Assembly: GCA_903849265.1 (NCBI GenBank)
Contig: CAININ010000093.1
Location: 1 to 50,192, forward strand
Length of the DNA stretch: 50,192 nucleotides
Direction: 5' to 3'
Source of the DNA: an uncultured Acidimicrobiaceae bacterium
GTDB lineage: Bacteria; Actinomycetota; Acidimicrobiia; Acidimicrobiales; RAAP-2
The notes below the pieces were generated by a model. That model was given only the letters and a program-made list of their open reading frames with translations, did no database searches and was not told the origin of the DNA. The position numbers and the translations under genes were made by a program. Below, piece by piece: positions 9,145-17,480 of the stretch. How positions within the stretch are numbered: the stretch's first letter is position 1; each line of letters begins with the position of its first letter.

Positions 9145-10268
9145 GTCGGCACCGCTCGGGCGAGGCGCCGGCCCAACTCGATCTGATCCGCTACCGGGCG
9201 CACCACGCGGCCGGTCGCCTCATGGGTGGTCATCACCACGAGCTGGCGTCGGGCCAGACATGCGGTGACCCCGGCCATCACCCGTTCCGCCTCCGCCTCG
9301 GCGGCGTCGCGATCGCGGGGCAGATCCACCTCGACGTAGACCGGGTCGTCCGTCGGCCGCTCTGCTTCACGGACCATGAGCTTGCCGGCATGCGACGTGG
9401 CCGGCCAGTGCACGGCGCGTCTCGGGTCGCCGGGAGCATACGGGCGCACCCCTCGGGGCTCGCCGAGGCCAGACGGCACTCGAGGGGCGGCGTCTCCTGT
9501 CGAGTGATCGATCTGCTCGAACCTGGCGTCGGACGGGCTCGTGCGTGGGGCGACATGAAGCAGCCGCGGCAAGGGGAGCTCGACGTCACGGGCCCACCAC
9601 AGCAGTCCGAACGGAGCACTCGACCCCACTTCGACGACAACGGCATCGAGGAGTCCCCGGCGGGCAGGGGTGACAATGAGGGTGACAGTCCGCGACCCTC
9701 GTTGGGCACCACCGGCCTGATGGTCTGCGCCACCAGGGTGGATGGGCCGCACCCGCACGGGTCGGTCGGCCTGCAAGAGCAGTTCCATCGGCTGTCCGGC
9801 TCGCCCGTCGGACGGGCATGTCGTGCACGTCACGTGGGCTCGGCGTGCCGGCCACACCGGAGCGACCAGACCCACGAAAAGAAAGGCCCCGAGCAGGGCA
9901 CCGATGGCCTGGACCCAACCGGAGCCGCTCGAGTGGGCCACGCCTGCCCATGCGATCAGAGTGATGATGCTGGCGGCCACTGGACCGATCCAGGCCACCG
10001 GGTGGACTCGGTGACGGAGCCGAAGGGTGGGGGGGAGCAGGGGGGAGGCGACGAGCGGGAGCCGGCGGTGGGCGCTCCATGACAACAAGGTGCCACCCGC
10101 CAAGGCGATCCCGCCGATGACGATGCCGAAGGGGGCGGCAGCCGGTCCGAACAGCAGTCGGCACACGAAGACCCCGACCAGCCCGGTGGCCACTCCGACG
10201 AGGGCGGCTTGTGCAGCGCGCCACGTGGGGACGGGCTTCGGGGTGGACGAAGACCCGCGGCGGCTCAC
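9141..10268 (-). CDS. DUF58 domain protein
   Basis: Membrane-anchored partner of MoxR ATPases; 375 aa. Two paired hydrophobic segments occur at about residues 18-60 and 85-130. The DUF58 signature lies around residues 270-300 (GVRPYAPGDPRRAVHWPATSH, split here as GVRPYAPGD and HWPATSHAGKLMVRE). These proteins carry a von Willebrand factor A-like fold. Start: GTG at 10268, whose GTGA overlaps the MoxR stop; the open frame continues upstream only as a shadow of moxR. Second gene of a coupled three-gene operon. Confidence 0.88.
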   Translation of the reverse strand: MSRRGSSSTPKPVPTWRAAQAALVGVATGLVGVFVCRLLFGPAAAPFGIVIGGIALAGGTLLSWSAHRRLPLVASPLLPPTLRLRHRVHPVAWIGPVAASIITLIAWAGVAHSSGSGWVQAIGALLGAFLFVGLVAPVWPARRAHVTCTTCPSDGRAGQPMELLLQADRPVRVRPIHPGGADHQAGGAQRGSRTVTLIVTPARRGLLDAVVVEVGSSAPFGLLWWARDVELPLPRLLHVAPRTSPSDARFEQIDHSTGDAAPRVPSGLGEPRGVRPYAPGDPRRAVHWPATSHAGKLMVREAERPTDDPVYVEVDLPRDRDAAEAEAERVMAGVTACLARRQLVVMTTHEATGRVVRPVADQIELGRRLARAVPT

Positions 10269-11344
10269 GTGGTCGGGGCTGGGGTGTCGGCGATGACTCG
10301 GCCGACCAGCACAGGACCCTCGCCACCGGAGCCCTCGGCGATGAGGCGGTGAGAGAGGCTGGCCACGGCGACGGCCTGGACGTCGCCAGGGGTGACGTAG
10401 CGCCGAGCCGACAGCACGGCATGCGCCTGGGCGCTGCGCAGCAGCGAGATGGCCGCTCGGGGGCTGGCTCCGAGGCGGACCGATCCGGTGGAGCGGGTAG
10501 CCCGCACGAGTGCGACGGCGTACTCGGCCACCTGGTGGACGACGTGGACCCGTGCGGTTGCGTCGATGGCCCGCTCCCACCGGTCGGTGTCGGCCACGGG
10601 GGTGAGTGAATCGAGGGCGAAGCGGCCGCCGTTGTGCAGGACGAGCTGCGTCTCGACCTCCGCGTCGGGGTATCCGATGGAGGTGGACAGCCCGAACCGG
10701 TCGAGCTGGCTCTCGGCCAGCGGGTAAGTGCCCAGCTGACCCACCGGGTTCTGGGTGCCGATGACGAGATGCGGACGGGGGAGAGGCCACGACTCGCCGT
10801 CGACGGAGACCTGCTGCTCCTCCATGGACTCGAGCAGTGCCGACTGGGTCCGGGGCGGGGTGCGGTTCATCTCATCGAGGAGGACGATGTTGGCGAAGAC
10901 GGGACCAGGGCGGAACTCCCAGGTCGCCGTATCCGGGGAGAAGACCGTCACCCCGGTGATGTCGGAAGGGAGTAGATCGGGATGGCCCTGGACTCGGGAC
11001 AGCTCTGCGCCGAGTGCGGCGGCCAGCGCCCGGGCCAGGACGGTCTTGCCTACGCCGGGGACGTCCTCGATGAGCAGGTGGGTGCCCGAAAGGGCGGCGA
11101 TCACCGCCGTGGTGACGGCGACCGGAGTGCCGAGCAGGACGCCGGAGAGGGCGGCGTGCAACTCGGACGCCAAGGCCATGGCATCGTCAATCGGGTCTGG
11201 GGCGGACGACGTCGTGCTGACTGCGGGGCCAGCTTCCGGGACAAGACCCGGGACAAGGCCTGGCACCGGACGGCCGGGGACCGGACGGCCAGGCACCGGG
11301 ACCGGCTGCTCTGCCCCGCCCAGTGTCTCGATGCCGGTGGTCAT
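10265..11344 (-). CDS. MoxR-family AAA+ ATPase
   Basis: AAA+ chaperone-like ATPase; 359 aa. Walker A EDVPGVGKT (about 93-101), Walker B NIVLLDEMNR (about 152-161), sensor-1 GTQNP (about 199) and the LDRF motif are all present. The first 45 residues are a Pro/Gly/Val low-complexity leader with PVPGR and PGLV repeats, outside the AAA+ core. The start has GGAG at about 8 bases upstream. It heads the moxR-DUF58-transglutaminase operon, read from a promoter at 11423-11452. MoxR proteins are thought to help mature or activate partner complexes; the client here is unknown. Confidence 0.9.
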   Translation of the reverse strand: MTTGIETLGGAEQPVPVPGRPVPGRPVPGLVPGLVPEAGPAVSTTSSAPDPIDDAMALASELHAALSGVLLGTPVAVTTAVIAALSGTHLLIEDVPGVGKTVLARALAAALGAELSRVQGHPDLLPSDITGVTVFSPDTATWEFRPGPVFANIVLLDEMNRTPPRTQSALLESMEEQQVSVDGESWPLPRPHLVIGTQNPVGQLGTYPLAESQLDRFGLSTSIGYPDAEVETQLVLHNGGRFALDSLTPVADTDRWERAIDATARVHVVHQVAEYAVALVRATRSTGSVRLGASPRAAISLLRSAQAHAVLSARRYVTPGDVQAVAVASLSHRLIAEGSGGEGPVLVGRVIADTPAPTT

Positions 11345-11422
11345 GGGTCTCCTGGTTCTCCGGCCTCGGTCGGCGGGAACAACGGATACTTGGAACGCCC
11401 GCGACGCGCCCTTGTCCGTCCC

Positions 11423-11452
11423 ATTGTAGGTGGCCCCCCTGTGACTTCACAA
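11423..11452 (-). promoter_or_regulatory. Promoter of the moxR operon
   Basis: On the minus strand, -35 TTGTGA (11452-11447), an 18-bp spacer and -10 TACAAT (11428-11423). The leader to the start at 11344 would be about 70 bases, ending in a GGAG ribosome binding site. Confidence 0.6.
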
Positions 11453-11510
11453 CGCGCCCGGGATCTGCGTCTGCGTGCGAGCGAACGGGTTCGGATCTGC
11501 GCCCGATGAT

Positions 11511-12980
11511 CTAGAAGTCGATACCAGAGAGCTCGGGGACGGCCCCTTCTGCTCTCGATCGTGCGTCCAACCAGCGGCTTCGGGCCGCGTCGTGGTCGGC
11601 CGCCGTGCCGGTGGGGTGGACTACGGCTCGCGGGGTCCAGGCCTCTGCTACGTCATCCTCGCCGGCCCAGGTCCCCACGGCCATCCCAGCCAGGTAGGCG
11701 GCTCCGAGCGTGGTGGCCTCCAGCACAGGGGAGATCTCGACGGGCCTGGCACAGGCGTTGGCGAGCGCCTGGACGAAGACGTCGTTCGACGTCATCCCTC
11801 CATCGACCCGCAGCGCCCCGATCGCCAGACCGGAATCGGCCTCGGCCGACTCCAGCAGGTCAGCACCTCGGTGGGCGACGCCTTCGAGGACGGCACGGAC
11901 CATCTCCGGCCGACCGCTGCCCCGGGTGATGCCCGTGTAGGTGCCTCGAGCGCCGAAGTCCCAAACAGGAGTGCCGAGCCCGAGCAGTGCCGGCACGAAC
12001 CAGACGTCTCCGGTGTTGTCGCACCGCCCGGCGACGGTGGCCGAGTCGGCGGCATCGTCGATGATCCCGAGGTCGTCACGTAGCCACTCGACGCAGCTGC
12101 CAGCGGACAGCATGATGGCCTCGATGCCCCAGGTGGTGGTTCCACCTCGTCGCCAAGCGATGATCGGGAACGTGCCTGCCGGCCCCCGGACCGCCTGGGC
12201 TGGACGCGTGGTGCCGAGGCACTGGTCGAGCATGCCACCGGTCCCGAAGGTGGCCTTGGCCTGGCCCACCCGCGTGCAGCTCTGGCCGATCAGGGAAGCC
12301 TGCTGGTCGCCAGCCATGCCGGCGATGGGTGGTGCCCCCTGCAGTGTTCGGGCAGTTCCCACGATGCCCGATGAGTCGACGATCTCGGGCAGGACCGCCT
12401 CCGGAATCCGTAGCGCAGCCAGGAGGTTGGCGCTCCATCCGGTGCCGTCGCCGTGGATCAGTCCGGTCACGCCGGCGTTGGACGCGTCCGTGATGTGCAG
12501 CTCGCCCTCGGAAAGGATCCAGGCCACCCACGTGTCGATGGTCCCGAAGGCGAGCTCCCCTCGTTCCGAACGTGTGCGGTCGGGATCGACCGCATCGAGC
12601 AGGGCGGCCAGTTTCGTGGCTGACGCATTAGGGGCGATCCGGATACCTTGGGCTTGAAGCTCGAGACAGGTGCCCACGGTGCGCAGGTCCTGCCAGCCCA
12701 GGCCGGGGGCGAGTGGCTGACCGGTTGCTCGGTCCCACACCAAGGTGGAAGCCCGTTGGTTGGCGATGCCGACCGCGGCCACGGGGCCGCCATCGGCCAG
12801 AGAGCGGGCGGCGACCTCTTGCACGGCGCTGGCGATGGCCAGTCCGTCGAATTCGACGAGTCCGGGAAAGGGGGTGTCCGGAAGGACGGGGATGTGGTGG
12901 ACGTGCTCCACCGAGGCGTCGGGGCGGACGACTGCTCCGCGCACGCCTGAGGTGCCGACGTCGATGACGAGGATGCTCAT
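11511..12980 (-). CDS. glpK: FGGY carbohydrate kinase, glycerol kinase-like
   Basis: Phosphorylates glycerol or a related polyol with ATP; 489 aa, near the usual 495-500. N-terminal phosphate-binding DVGTSGVRG (about residues 7-15), NQRASTLVWDR (about 94-104), GWQDLRT, then GMAGDQQASLIGQ and the ATP-side FGTGGMLDQ (about 240). GDQQA/FGTG is the glycerol kinase version of the FGGY signature, but some positions differ from classical GlpK (LGWQDLR for VWQDxR), so the substrate could be another polyol. Last gene of a coupled operon with the AGPS-like oxidase and glpD, which supports glycerol. Confidence 0.85.
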   Translation of the reverse strand: MSILVIDVGTSGVRGAVVRPDASVEHVHHIPVLPDTPFPGLVEFDGLAIASAVQEVAARSLADGGPVAAVGIANQRASTLVWDRATGQPLAPGLGWQDLRTVGTCLELQAQGIRIAPNASATKLAALLDAVDPDRTRSERGELAFGTIDTWVAWILSEGELHITDASNAGVTGLIHGDGTGWSANLLAALRIPEAVLPEIVDSSGIVGTARTLQGAPPIAGMAGDQQASLIGQSCTRVGQAKATFGTGGMLDQCLGTTRPAQAVRGPAGTFPIIAWRRGGTTTWGIEAIMLSAGSCVEWLRDDLGIIDDAADSATVAGRCDNTGDVWFVPALLGLGTPVWDFGARGTYTGITRGSGRPEMVRAVLEGVAHRGADLLESAEADSGLAIGALRVDGGMTSNDVFVQALANACARPVEISPVLEATTLGAAYLAGMAVGTWAGEDDVAEAWTPRAVVHPTGTAADHDAARSRWLDARSRAEGAVPELSGIDF

Positions 12981-14500
12981 GGCCAGGCCACCGGCCCGAA
13001 CGGGCTATCGAGTCCGAGCTTGCCCGGGTTGAGGATCCCGTGTGGATCGAGCGCGTCCTTCATCGATGCCAGCACGGCGAAGGAGGCACCCAGCCCGTCG
13101 GCCAGGAACCGGCCCCGGTTGAGCCCGATCCCGTGGTGGTGGCTGATGGCGCCTCCGGCCGAGATGGTCGCTCGGGTGACTTCATCCCACGCTCGGCGGT
13201 AGTAGGCGCTGATCCACCCGTCCCGATCTGCCGGGTCACCGCTCGCCACCTCTTCTGGTGGCCGGCCGGCGAAGGTGAAGTAGAGGCAGGCACCATCGGT
13301 ATAGGCGTGGCTCTGATGGGAAGAGGCGACCAGGGTCCCGGGCACGTCGGCCAGGGCACCGAGCACCGCCGTATACAGGCCAGGAAGGGCAGCCCAGCGC
13401 GCCGAGACCTCGACGGTGTCGACCACGACACCGGAACGCCAAAGCGGGGCGAGCGCAGATACGTCGTTGCGATGGGTGAGCCATCGATCCACATGGGCGA
13501 GGTCGAGCACGTCGGCACCCGAGCACTCCTGGTCCACGATGGCCAAGGTGGCGTCGACCAGTCCCGGATCGGCCTCGTCCAGCACGATCAGCACGTTGGT
13601 GTCGACCTCGTCGAAGGAGCGCCGTGACTCGGTGGTGTCGTACAGGCGCAGGACGGCGGGGGTCGCTCCTCGTCGGAGGATCCGCCGGCAGGCATCGAGT
13701 CCGTCGGCGAAGCTGGCGAACCCGAACGCTCGTCGGCCTTCTCCGGAAGGGACTGGGTGGACCCGGAACCGGCCTTCGGTGATCACCCCGAGGGTGCCCT
13801 CGCTACCGACGAAGAGCTGCGTCAGGTCGGGCCCAGTGGCCGAGCGAGGTCCGTGCCCACCGGTGCGGACCACCCGGCCGTCGGCCAGCACGACCTCGAG
13901 GCCGAGCACCATGTCCTCGATCTTGCCGTAGCGGTTGGAGTACTGGCCCGCCCCGCGGCACGCCAGCCACCCACCGACGGTCGAGAGGTCCATCGATTGG
14001 GGCCAGTGGCCGAGCGTGAGGCCGTGGTCGTTGCGCAGACCTGCCTCGACGTCGGGTCCGAAGGTGCCGGCTCGCAGGTCGGCTACCAACGAGGCGTCGT
14101 CGACGTCGCCGATCCCGGCCAGTCCGCACAGGTCGAGGGCGACCCCGCCGAACAGCGGAATCGAAGCACCGCACACGCCGCTGCGGCCACCCGCAGGAGT
14201 GACTGGGACCCGGGCGTCGTTGCACAGGGCGAGGACGGCGGAGACCTGGGCGGTGTCGGTGGGACGGGCGACCAGTGCCGGGCGTGAGGGAACGGACCCG
14301 CCGGCGGCCCAGCCGATGGCCAGCGGCCACCAGTCGCGGCCGGCCTCGGCCCGGTCGGCGTCGAGAACAGAGACGGCATCGCAGGCATCGGCCAGTCGAC
14401 GGGCCAGGTCGTCATCGATCCCTACTCGCTGTGTATCGAGGCGATCGGTCACCTCGGACGGGGCGGCGTCGATTGGGGTGACCGGCGTGGGCTGGCTCAT
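12977..14500 (-). CDS. FAD-linked oxidase, alkyl-DHAP synthase (AGPS)-like
   Basis: Flavoprotein of the VAO/PCMH family; 507 aa. The FAD-binding half shows TPAGGRSGVCG (about 100-110), STVGGWLACRGAGQYSNRYG (about 175-194) and GSEGTLGVIT (about 234-243). Near the C-terminus the AGPS-type HHHGIG motif (about 455-460) and DPHGILNPGKLG follow. AGPS swaps the acyl chain of acyl-dihydroxyacetone phosphate for a fatty alcohol, making ether lipid precursors; GlcD-type glycolate or D-lactate oxidases are the alternative. Placement between glpD and glpK argues for a glycerol/DHAP-linked substrate. Both ends overlap neighbours by 4 bases. Confidence 0.85.
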   Translation of the reverse strand: MSQPTPVTPIDAAPSEVTDRLDTQRVGIDDDLARRLADACDAVSVLDADRAEAGRDWWPLAIGWAAGGSVPSRPALVARPTDTAQVSAVLALCNDARVPVTPAGGRSGVCGASIPLFGGVALDLCGLAGIGDVDDASLVADLRAGTFGPDVEAGLRNDHGLTLGHWPQSMDLSTVGGWLACRGAGQYSNRYGKIEDMVLGLEVVLADGRVVRTGGHGPRSATGPDLTQLFVGSEGTLGVITEGRFRVHPVPSGEGRRAFGFASFADGLDACRRILRRGATPAVLRLYDTTESRRSFDEVDTNVLIVLDEADPGLVDATLAIVDQECSGADVLDLAHVDRWLTHRNDVSALAPLWRSGVVVDTVEVSARWAALPGLYTAVLGALADVPGTLVASSHQSHAYTDGACLYFTFAGRPPEEVASGDPADRDGWISAYYRRAWDEVTRATISAGGAISHHHGIGLNRGRFLADGLGASFAVLASMKDALDPHGILNPGKLGLDSPFGPVAWP

Positions 14501-16335
14501 GCTTCCACCGCGGTCGAACCGTCGCCTGTGGCTGCAATTGTGGCCACGGGGAGCGGATCGGAGCCTGGATCGGAGCCTGGATCAGTGGCTGGGTCGGAGA
14601 CTGGATCAGTGGCTGGGTCGGAGACTGGGTCGAGGCCGGCCCGTGTCAGCTGGGCCCGTAGCTGGGCTGCGTAAGTAGCGGCCTCGGCGTCAGCCCGGGC
14701 CTCGTCCCATCCGAGCTCGGGCCCGATCAGGCCGGCGACTGCGGTGGCGGCGTCGGCGGCAGCTCGGGCATCTCGGTACGAGGCCTGGGTGCGCCGGTCG
14801 AGCACGTCAGACACCGAACGCGCCATCTCCCGCTGGACGGCCCACACGGCCTCGACCCGGAGGTACGGGAGTCCGGCCACAAGCGGCTCGAGCAGGTCGG
14901 GCCGGCCGTCGGCCATGGCCAGGACCGCACCCGCCTCGGTGCCGAAGCGCCCGGCGAGGTGCGTCGTCCGCGATGCCACCGGGTCAGACGAGTCTGGGCG
15001 TACGTTGGCGCCTTCGCCCCCGGCCCGGGGGGCGACACGGCCGGTGGAGGGTGCGCCGTGCAGCCGGAGGTTCTTCGTCCGGCACCGCAACCCCCGGCGC
15101 CCGAGACCCGTGACCACGGCGTCGACGGTGTCTTCGGCCATCTTGCGATAGGTGGTGAGCTTTCCACCGTTGACCGTGATGAGTCCGCTCGTCGAGGTCC
15201 GCACGGTGTGGCGGCGGGACAGGTCGGCGGTGCGTTCGCTGGTGCCGCCCTTCTGTTCGGGGGCGAGGAGGGGTCGGAGTCCGGACCAGATCCCCGTGAT
15301 GTCGGCTCGGGTCAGCTGGCGGGTCGAGACAGCGTTGGCAGCGTTCAAGATGTAGTCGACGTCTTCGGGGGTGCACGAGGGATCGTCGAGCGGCCCGTCC
15401 CATGCCGTGTCGGTGGTGCCCAGGTAGACCTGATCGCCCCAGGACACGACGAAGATCGACCGTTTGTCCTCCTTGACCGGGATGACCGCGGCGATGTCGC
15501 AGGGGAACGCGTCCTCGGGCACGGTGATGTGGATGCCCTTGGCCGGCCGGATCGAGTCCGGGTTGCGGTGTTCGTCGAACGTCCGCACCTCGTCGGACCA
15601 GACGCCGGTGGCGTTGACTACTACCGAGGCCCGGATGTCGAAGGGCTCGGCGCCTTCGGGCGTCACGGTGGCGCCACAGACGGCGCCCGACCCGTCGGTC
15701 ACCAGTCCGGTGACCCGGGTGTGGTTGGCGGCGACGGCCCCGTGGTCGAGGACGGCCGTGCGCAGGACCGTCAGCGTCAGACGCGAGTCGTCGGACCGGG
15801 CGTCCCAGTAGAGGAATCCGGCGGCGAGGCGGTCGGCTCGAAGGGTCGGCATGTGGGCCATGGCCTGCTCACGGGTGACCTTCTCGTGACGACGACCGAT
15901 GCGCACGCCGCCGGTGAGGTCGTAGAGCCACAGTGCGGTCCGGTAGACCCGGGCGACCCCTTTGGAGACGACGCCCGACTTGCCGAAGAGCGGGATGAGG
16001 AACGGCAGCGGGGTGACCAGGTGCGGGGCGTTTTCGAGGAGCCGCTGGCGTTCGGCCAGGTTCTCATAGACCAGCCGGTACTCGTTCTGCTGCAGGTAAC
16101 GCAGGCCACCGTGGATCAACTTCGATGACTTGGACGACGTTCCCGAGGCGAAGTCGTCCTTCTCCACCAGCGCAGTGCGCAATCCCCGGCTGGCTGCGTC
16201 GAGGGCCACTCCGGCCCCGGTGATGCCTCCGCCGATGACCAGGACGTCGAAGGTCTCGTCGGCCAGTCGCGTCAGGGCGCGGTCGCGTTGGAACGTGTCG
16301 GAGTGGGCCGCCGGCCCGGCCGCAGGATCAGGCAT
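14497..16335 (-). CDS. glpD: Glycerol-3-phosphate dehydrogenase, FAD-dependent
   Basis: Oxidises glycerol 3-phosphate to dihydroxyacetone phosphate at the membrane; 612 aa. The FAD motif VIGGGITGAGVALDAASRG (about residues 33-51) and the GlpD signature KSSKLIHGGLRYLQ (about 69-83) are intact, and the C-terminal DAO_C domain follows. The last 45 residues contain DPVS/DPAT/DPGS tetrapeptide repeats (about 569-593) encoded by six 12-bp units. ATG at 16335 was preferred; an in-frame TTG lies two codons upstream. It heads the glpD-AGPS-glpK operon and is divergent from the Fur-family gene. Confidence 0.92.
   Translation of the reverse strand: MPDPAAGPAAHSDTFQRDRALTRLADETFDVLVIGGGITGAGVALDAASRGLRTALVEKDDFASGTSSKSSKLIHGGLRYLQQNEYRLVYENLAERQRLLENAPHLVTPLPFLIPLFGKSGVVSKGVARVYRTALWLYDLTGGVRIGRRHEKVTREQAMAHMPTLRADRLAAGFLYWDARSDDSRLTLTVLRTAVLDHGAVAANHTRVTGLVTDGSGAVCGATVTPEGAEPFDIRASVVVNATGVWSDEVRTFDEHRNPDSIRPAKGIHITVPEDAFPCDIAAVIPVKEDKRSIFVVSWGDQVYLGTTDTAWDGPLDDPSCTPEDVDYILNAANAVSTRQLTRADITGIWSGLRPLLAPEQKGGTSERTADLSRRHTVRTSTSGLITVNGGKLTTYRKMAEDTVDAVVTGLGRRGLRCRTKNLRLHGAPSTGRVAPRAGGEGANVRPDSSDPVASRTTHLAGRFGTEAGAVLAMADGRPDLLEPLVAGLPYLRVEAVWAVQREMARSVSDVLDRRTQASYRDARAAADAATAVAGLIGPELGWDEARADAEAATYAAQLRAQLTRAGLDPVSDPATDPVSDPATDPGSDPGSDPLPVATIAATGDGSTAVEA
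14556..14627. repeat. 12-bp tandem repeat, six units, in glpD 3' end
   Basis: Six in-frame 12-bp units: two of GATCGGAGCCTG, then alternating GATCAGTGGCTG and GGTCGGAGACTG. They encode a Asp-Pro-(Val/Ala/Gly)-(Ser/Thr) repeat. Confidence 0.93.
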
Positions 16336-16416
16336 GGCCAAAGCCTGCCACAGGTGGGTGACGGCACCGGAGGCCGACGGGCACCTCGCAGAACGCGTGG
16401 GTCATTCCCACATTTG

Positions 16417-16455
16417 TTGTCAACTAACAATCATTGGTGATACCTTGCCGGCGTG
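16417..16455 (+). promoter_or_regulatory. Promoter and Fur-type box of the fur-like gene
   Basis: -35 TTGTCA (16417-16422), 18-bp spacer, -10 TACCTT (16441-16446), then 6 bases to the GTG start at 16453 (leaderless geometry). Within the spacer, TAACAAT-C-ATTGGTG (16425-16439) is a 7-1-7 inverted repeat with 5 of 7 pairs matched, the layout of Fur/PerR-family operators. Autoregulation is inferred. Confidence 0.6.
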
Positions 16456-16920
16456 AGGACGCCCGACGAGCTGACCGTGCTGTTCAGGAGCAGCGGGCGC
16501 AAGGTCACGGCCCAGCGCCAGTGCATCTTCCGGCTCCTGCAGGGTGACGAGACCCATCCGTCGGCCGAGTCCGTCCATGTCGCCGCACAGCTCGAGATGG
16601 AGACCATCTCGCTCAAGACCATCTACCAGACGCTCCACGATCTGACCGAGCTAGGGGAGATCGCCGCCCTCGACGTCGGAACAGGCCGGACCCGGTTCGA
16701 CCCCAATGTCGAGGACCCCCACCATCACCTCGTGTGTCAGGTATGCGGAAGCGTCCGTGACCTGGTGGTGGACTTTCCCGACATGTCCCTTCCTGCAGGT
16801 GCCGATCTGGGGTTCGAACTCGGCACCGCCGAGGTGATCTTCCGTGGACTGTGCCCGGACTGCCGCAAGGCGACCAGTGCCCGCTCCTCCCCGGGGGTGC
16901 CTGTCGGGCGCCCAGCCTGA
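16453..16920 (+). CDS. Fur-family metalloregulator (PerR-like)
   Basis: Metal- or peroxide-responsive repressor; 155 aa. The N-terminal winged helix has the Fur recognition pattern TISLKTIYQTLHDL (about residues 51-64), the metal region HHHLVCQVCG (His 90-92, Cys 95, Cys 98), and a second CPDC pair (Cys 134, Cys 137), giving the four-Cys structural zinc site. The context (rubrerythrin immediately downstream) favours PerR-like peroxide sensing over iron-uptake control; this is inference. GTG start with a -10 hexamer 6 bases upstream. Divergent from glpD. Confidence 0.9.
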   Translation: MRTPDELTVLFRSSGRKVTAQRQCIFRLLQGDETHPSAESVHVAAQLEMETISLKTIYQTLHDLTELGEIAALDVGTGRTRFDPNVEDPHHHLVCQVCGSVRDLVVDFPDMSLPAGADLGFELGTAEVIFRGLCPDCRKATSARSSPGVPVGRPA

Positions 16921-16978
16921 TCGACCGTTCCGCTCACCGATCATTCCCTATCAACACCAGAAACCAGAAAGGACCACC

Positions 16979-17398
16979 GTGCCTGAACTGAAAGACAGCA
17001 AGACAGAGGCCAACTTGAAGGAGGCCTTCGCCGGAGAGAGCCAGGCCAATCGCCGCTACCTCTACTTCGCACAGAAGGCTGACGTCGAGGGCTACCCGGA
17101 CGTGGCCGCCTTGTTCCGCTCCGTTGCCGAAGGGGAGACCGGACACGCGTTCGGCCACTTCGACTTCCTGCGTGAAGTCGGCGACCCGGTGACCGGTGCC
17201 GCCGTCGGGCCTACCGAGGACAACCTCAAGTCGGCCATCGAGGGCGAGACCTACGAGTACTCGGAGATGTACCCGGGCTTCGCACGCACCGCGCGCGACG
17301 AGGGATTCGACGAGATCGCCGAGTGGTTCGAGACCCTGGCCCGTGCCGAAAAGAGCCATGCCGGTCGGTTCACGGAAGGCCTCACCTCCGTCTCCTGA
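16979..17398 (+). CDS. Rubrerythrin (diiron domain only)
   Basis: Non-haem diiron peroxidase that reduces hydrogen peroxide; 139 aa. Diiron ligands are visible: Glu20, the ExxH pair Glu53-His56, Glu90 and Glu93, and Glu124-xx-His127. Unlike classical rubrerythrin (about 190 aa) it lacks the C-terminal rubredoxin CxxC domain, so it needs an external electron donor; the Fe-S oxidoreductase next door is a candidate. GTG start with AGAAAGGA about 7 bases upstream. A TGATCG/CGATCA inverted pair (about 16919-16942) lies in the leader. Confidence 0.92.
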   Translation: MPELKDSKTEANLKEAFAGESQANRRYLYFAQKADVEGYPDVAALFRSVAEGETGHAFGHFDFLREVGDPVTGAAVGPTEDNLKSAIEGETYEYSEMYPGFARTARDEGFDEIAEWFETLARAEKSHAGRFTEGLTSVS

Positions 17399-17407
17399 GG
17401 CACCGCG

Positions 17408-17443
17408 GGGTGATCGGTTCTGCAGTTGGCGAACCGGTCACCC
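17408..17443 (+). promoter_or_regulatory. Intercistronic RNA hairpin
   Basis: A 13-bp stem (17408-17420 with 17431-17443, one G-U pair) and 10-base loop between rubrerythrin and the Fe-S oxidoreductase. There is no T-tract, so it is more likely a processing, stability or attenuation element than a full terminator. Confidence 0.6.
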
Positions 17444-17480
17444 TCGCTGCCTTGGCCACGAAACCGCACGAGGACCAGCC

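Noticed and set aside
10269-10790. Upstream extension of the DUF58 frame
   Set aside because: It lies entirely inside moxR in another frame; the GTGA junction at 10265-10268 gives a natural coupled start.
16919-16942. TGATCG/CGATCA inverted pair as a terminator after the fur-like gene
   Set aside because: Only 6 bp with a 12-base loop and no T-tract; more likely chance or a weak binding site.
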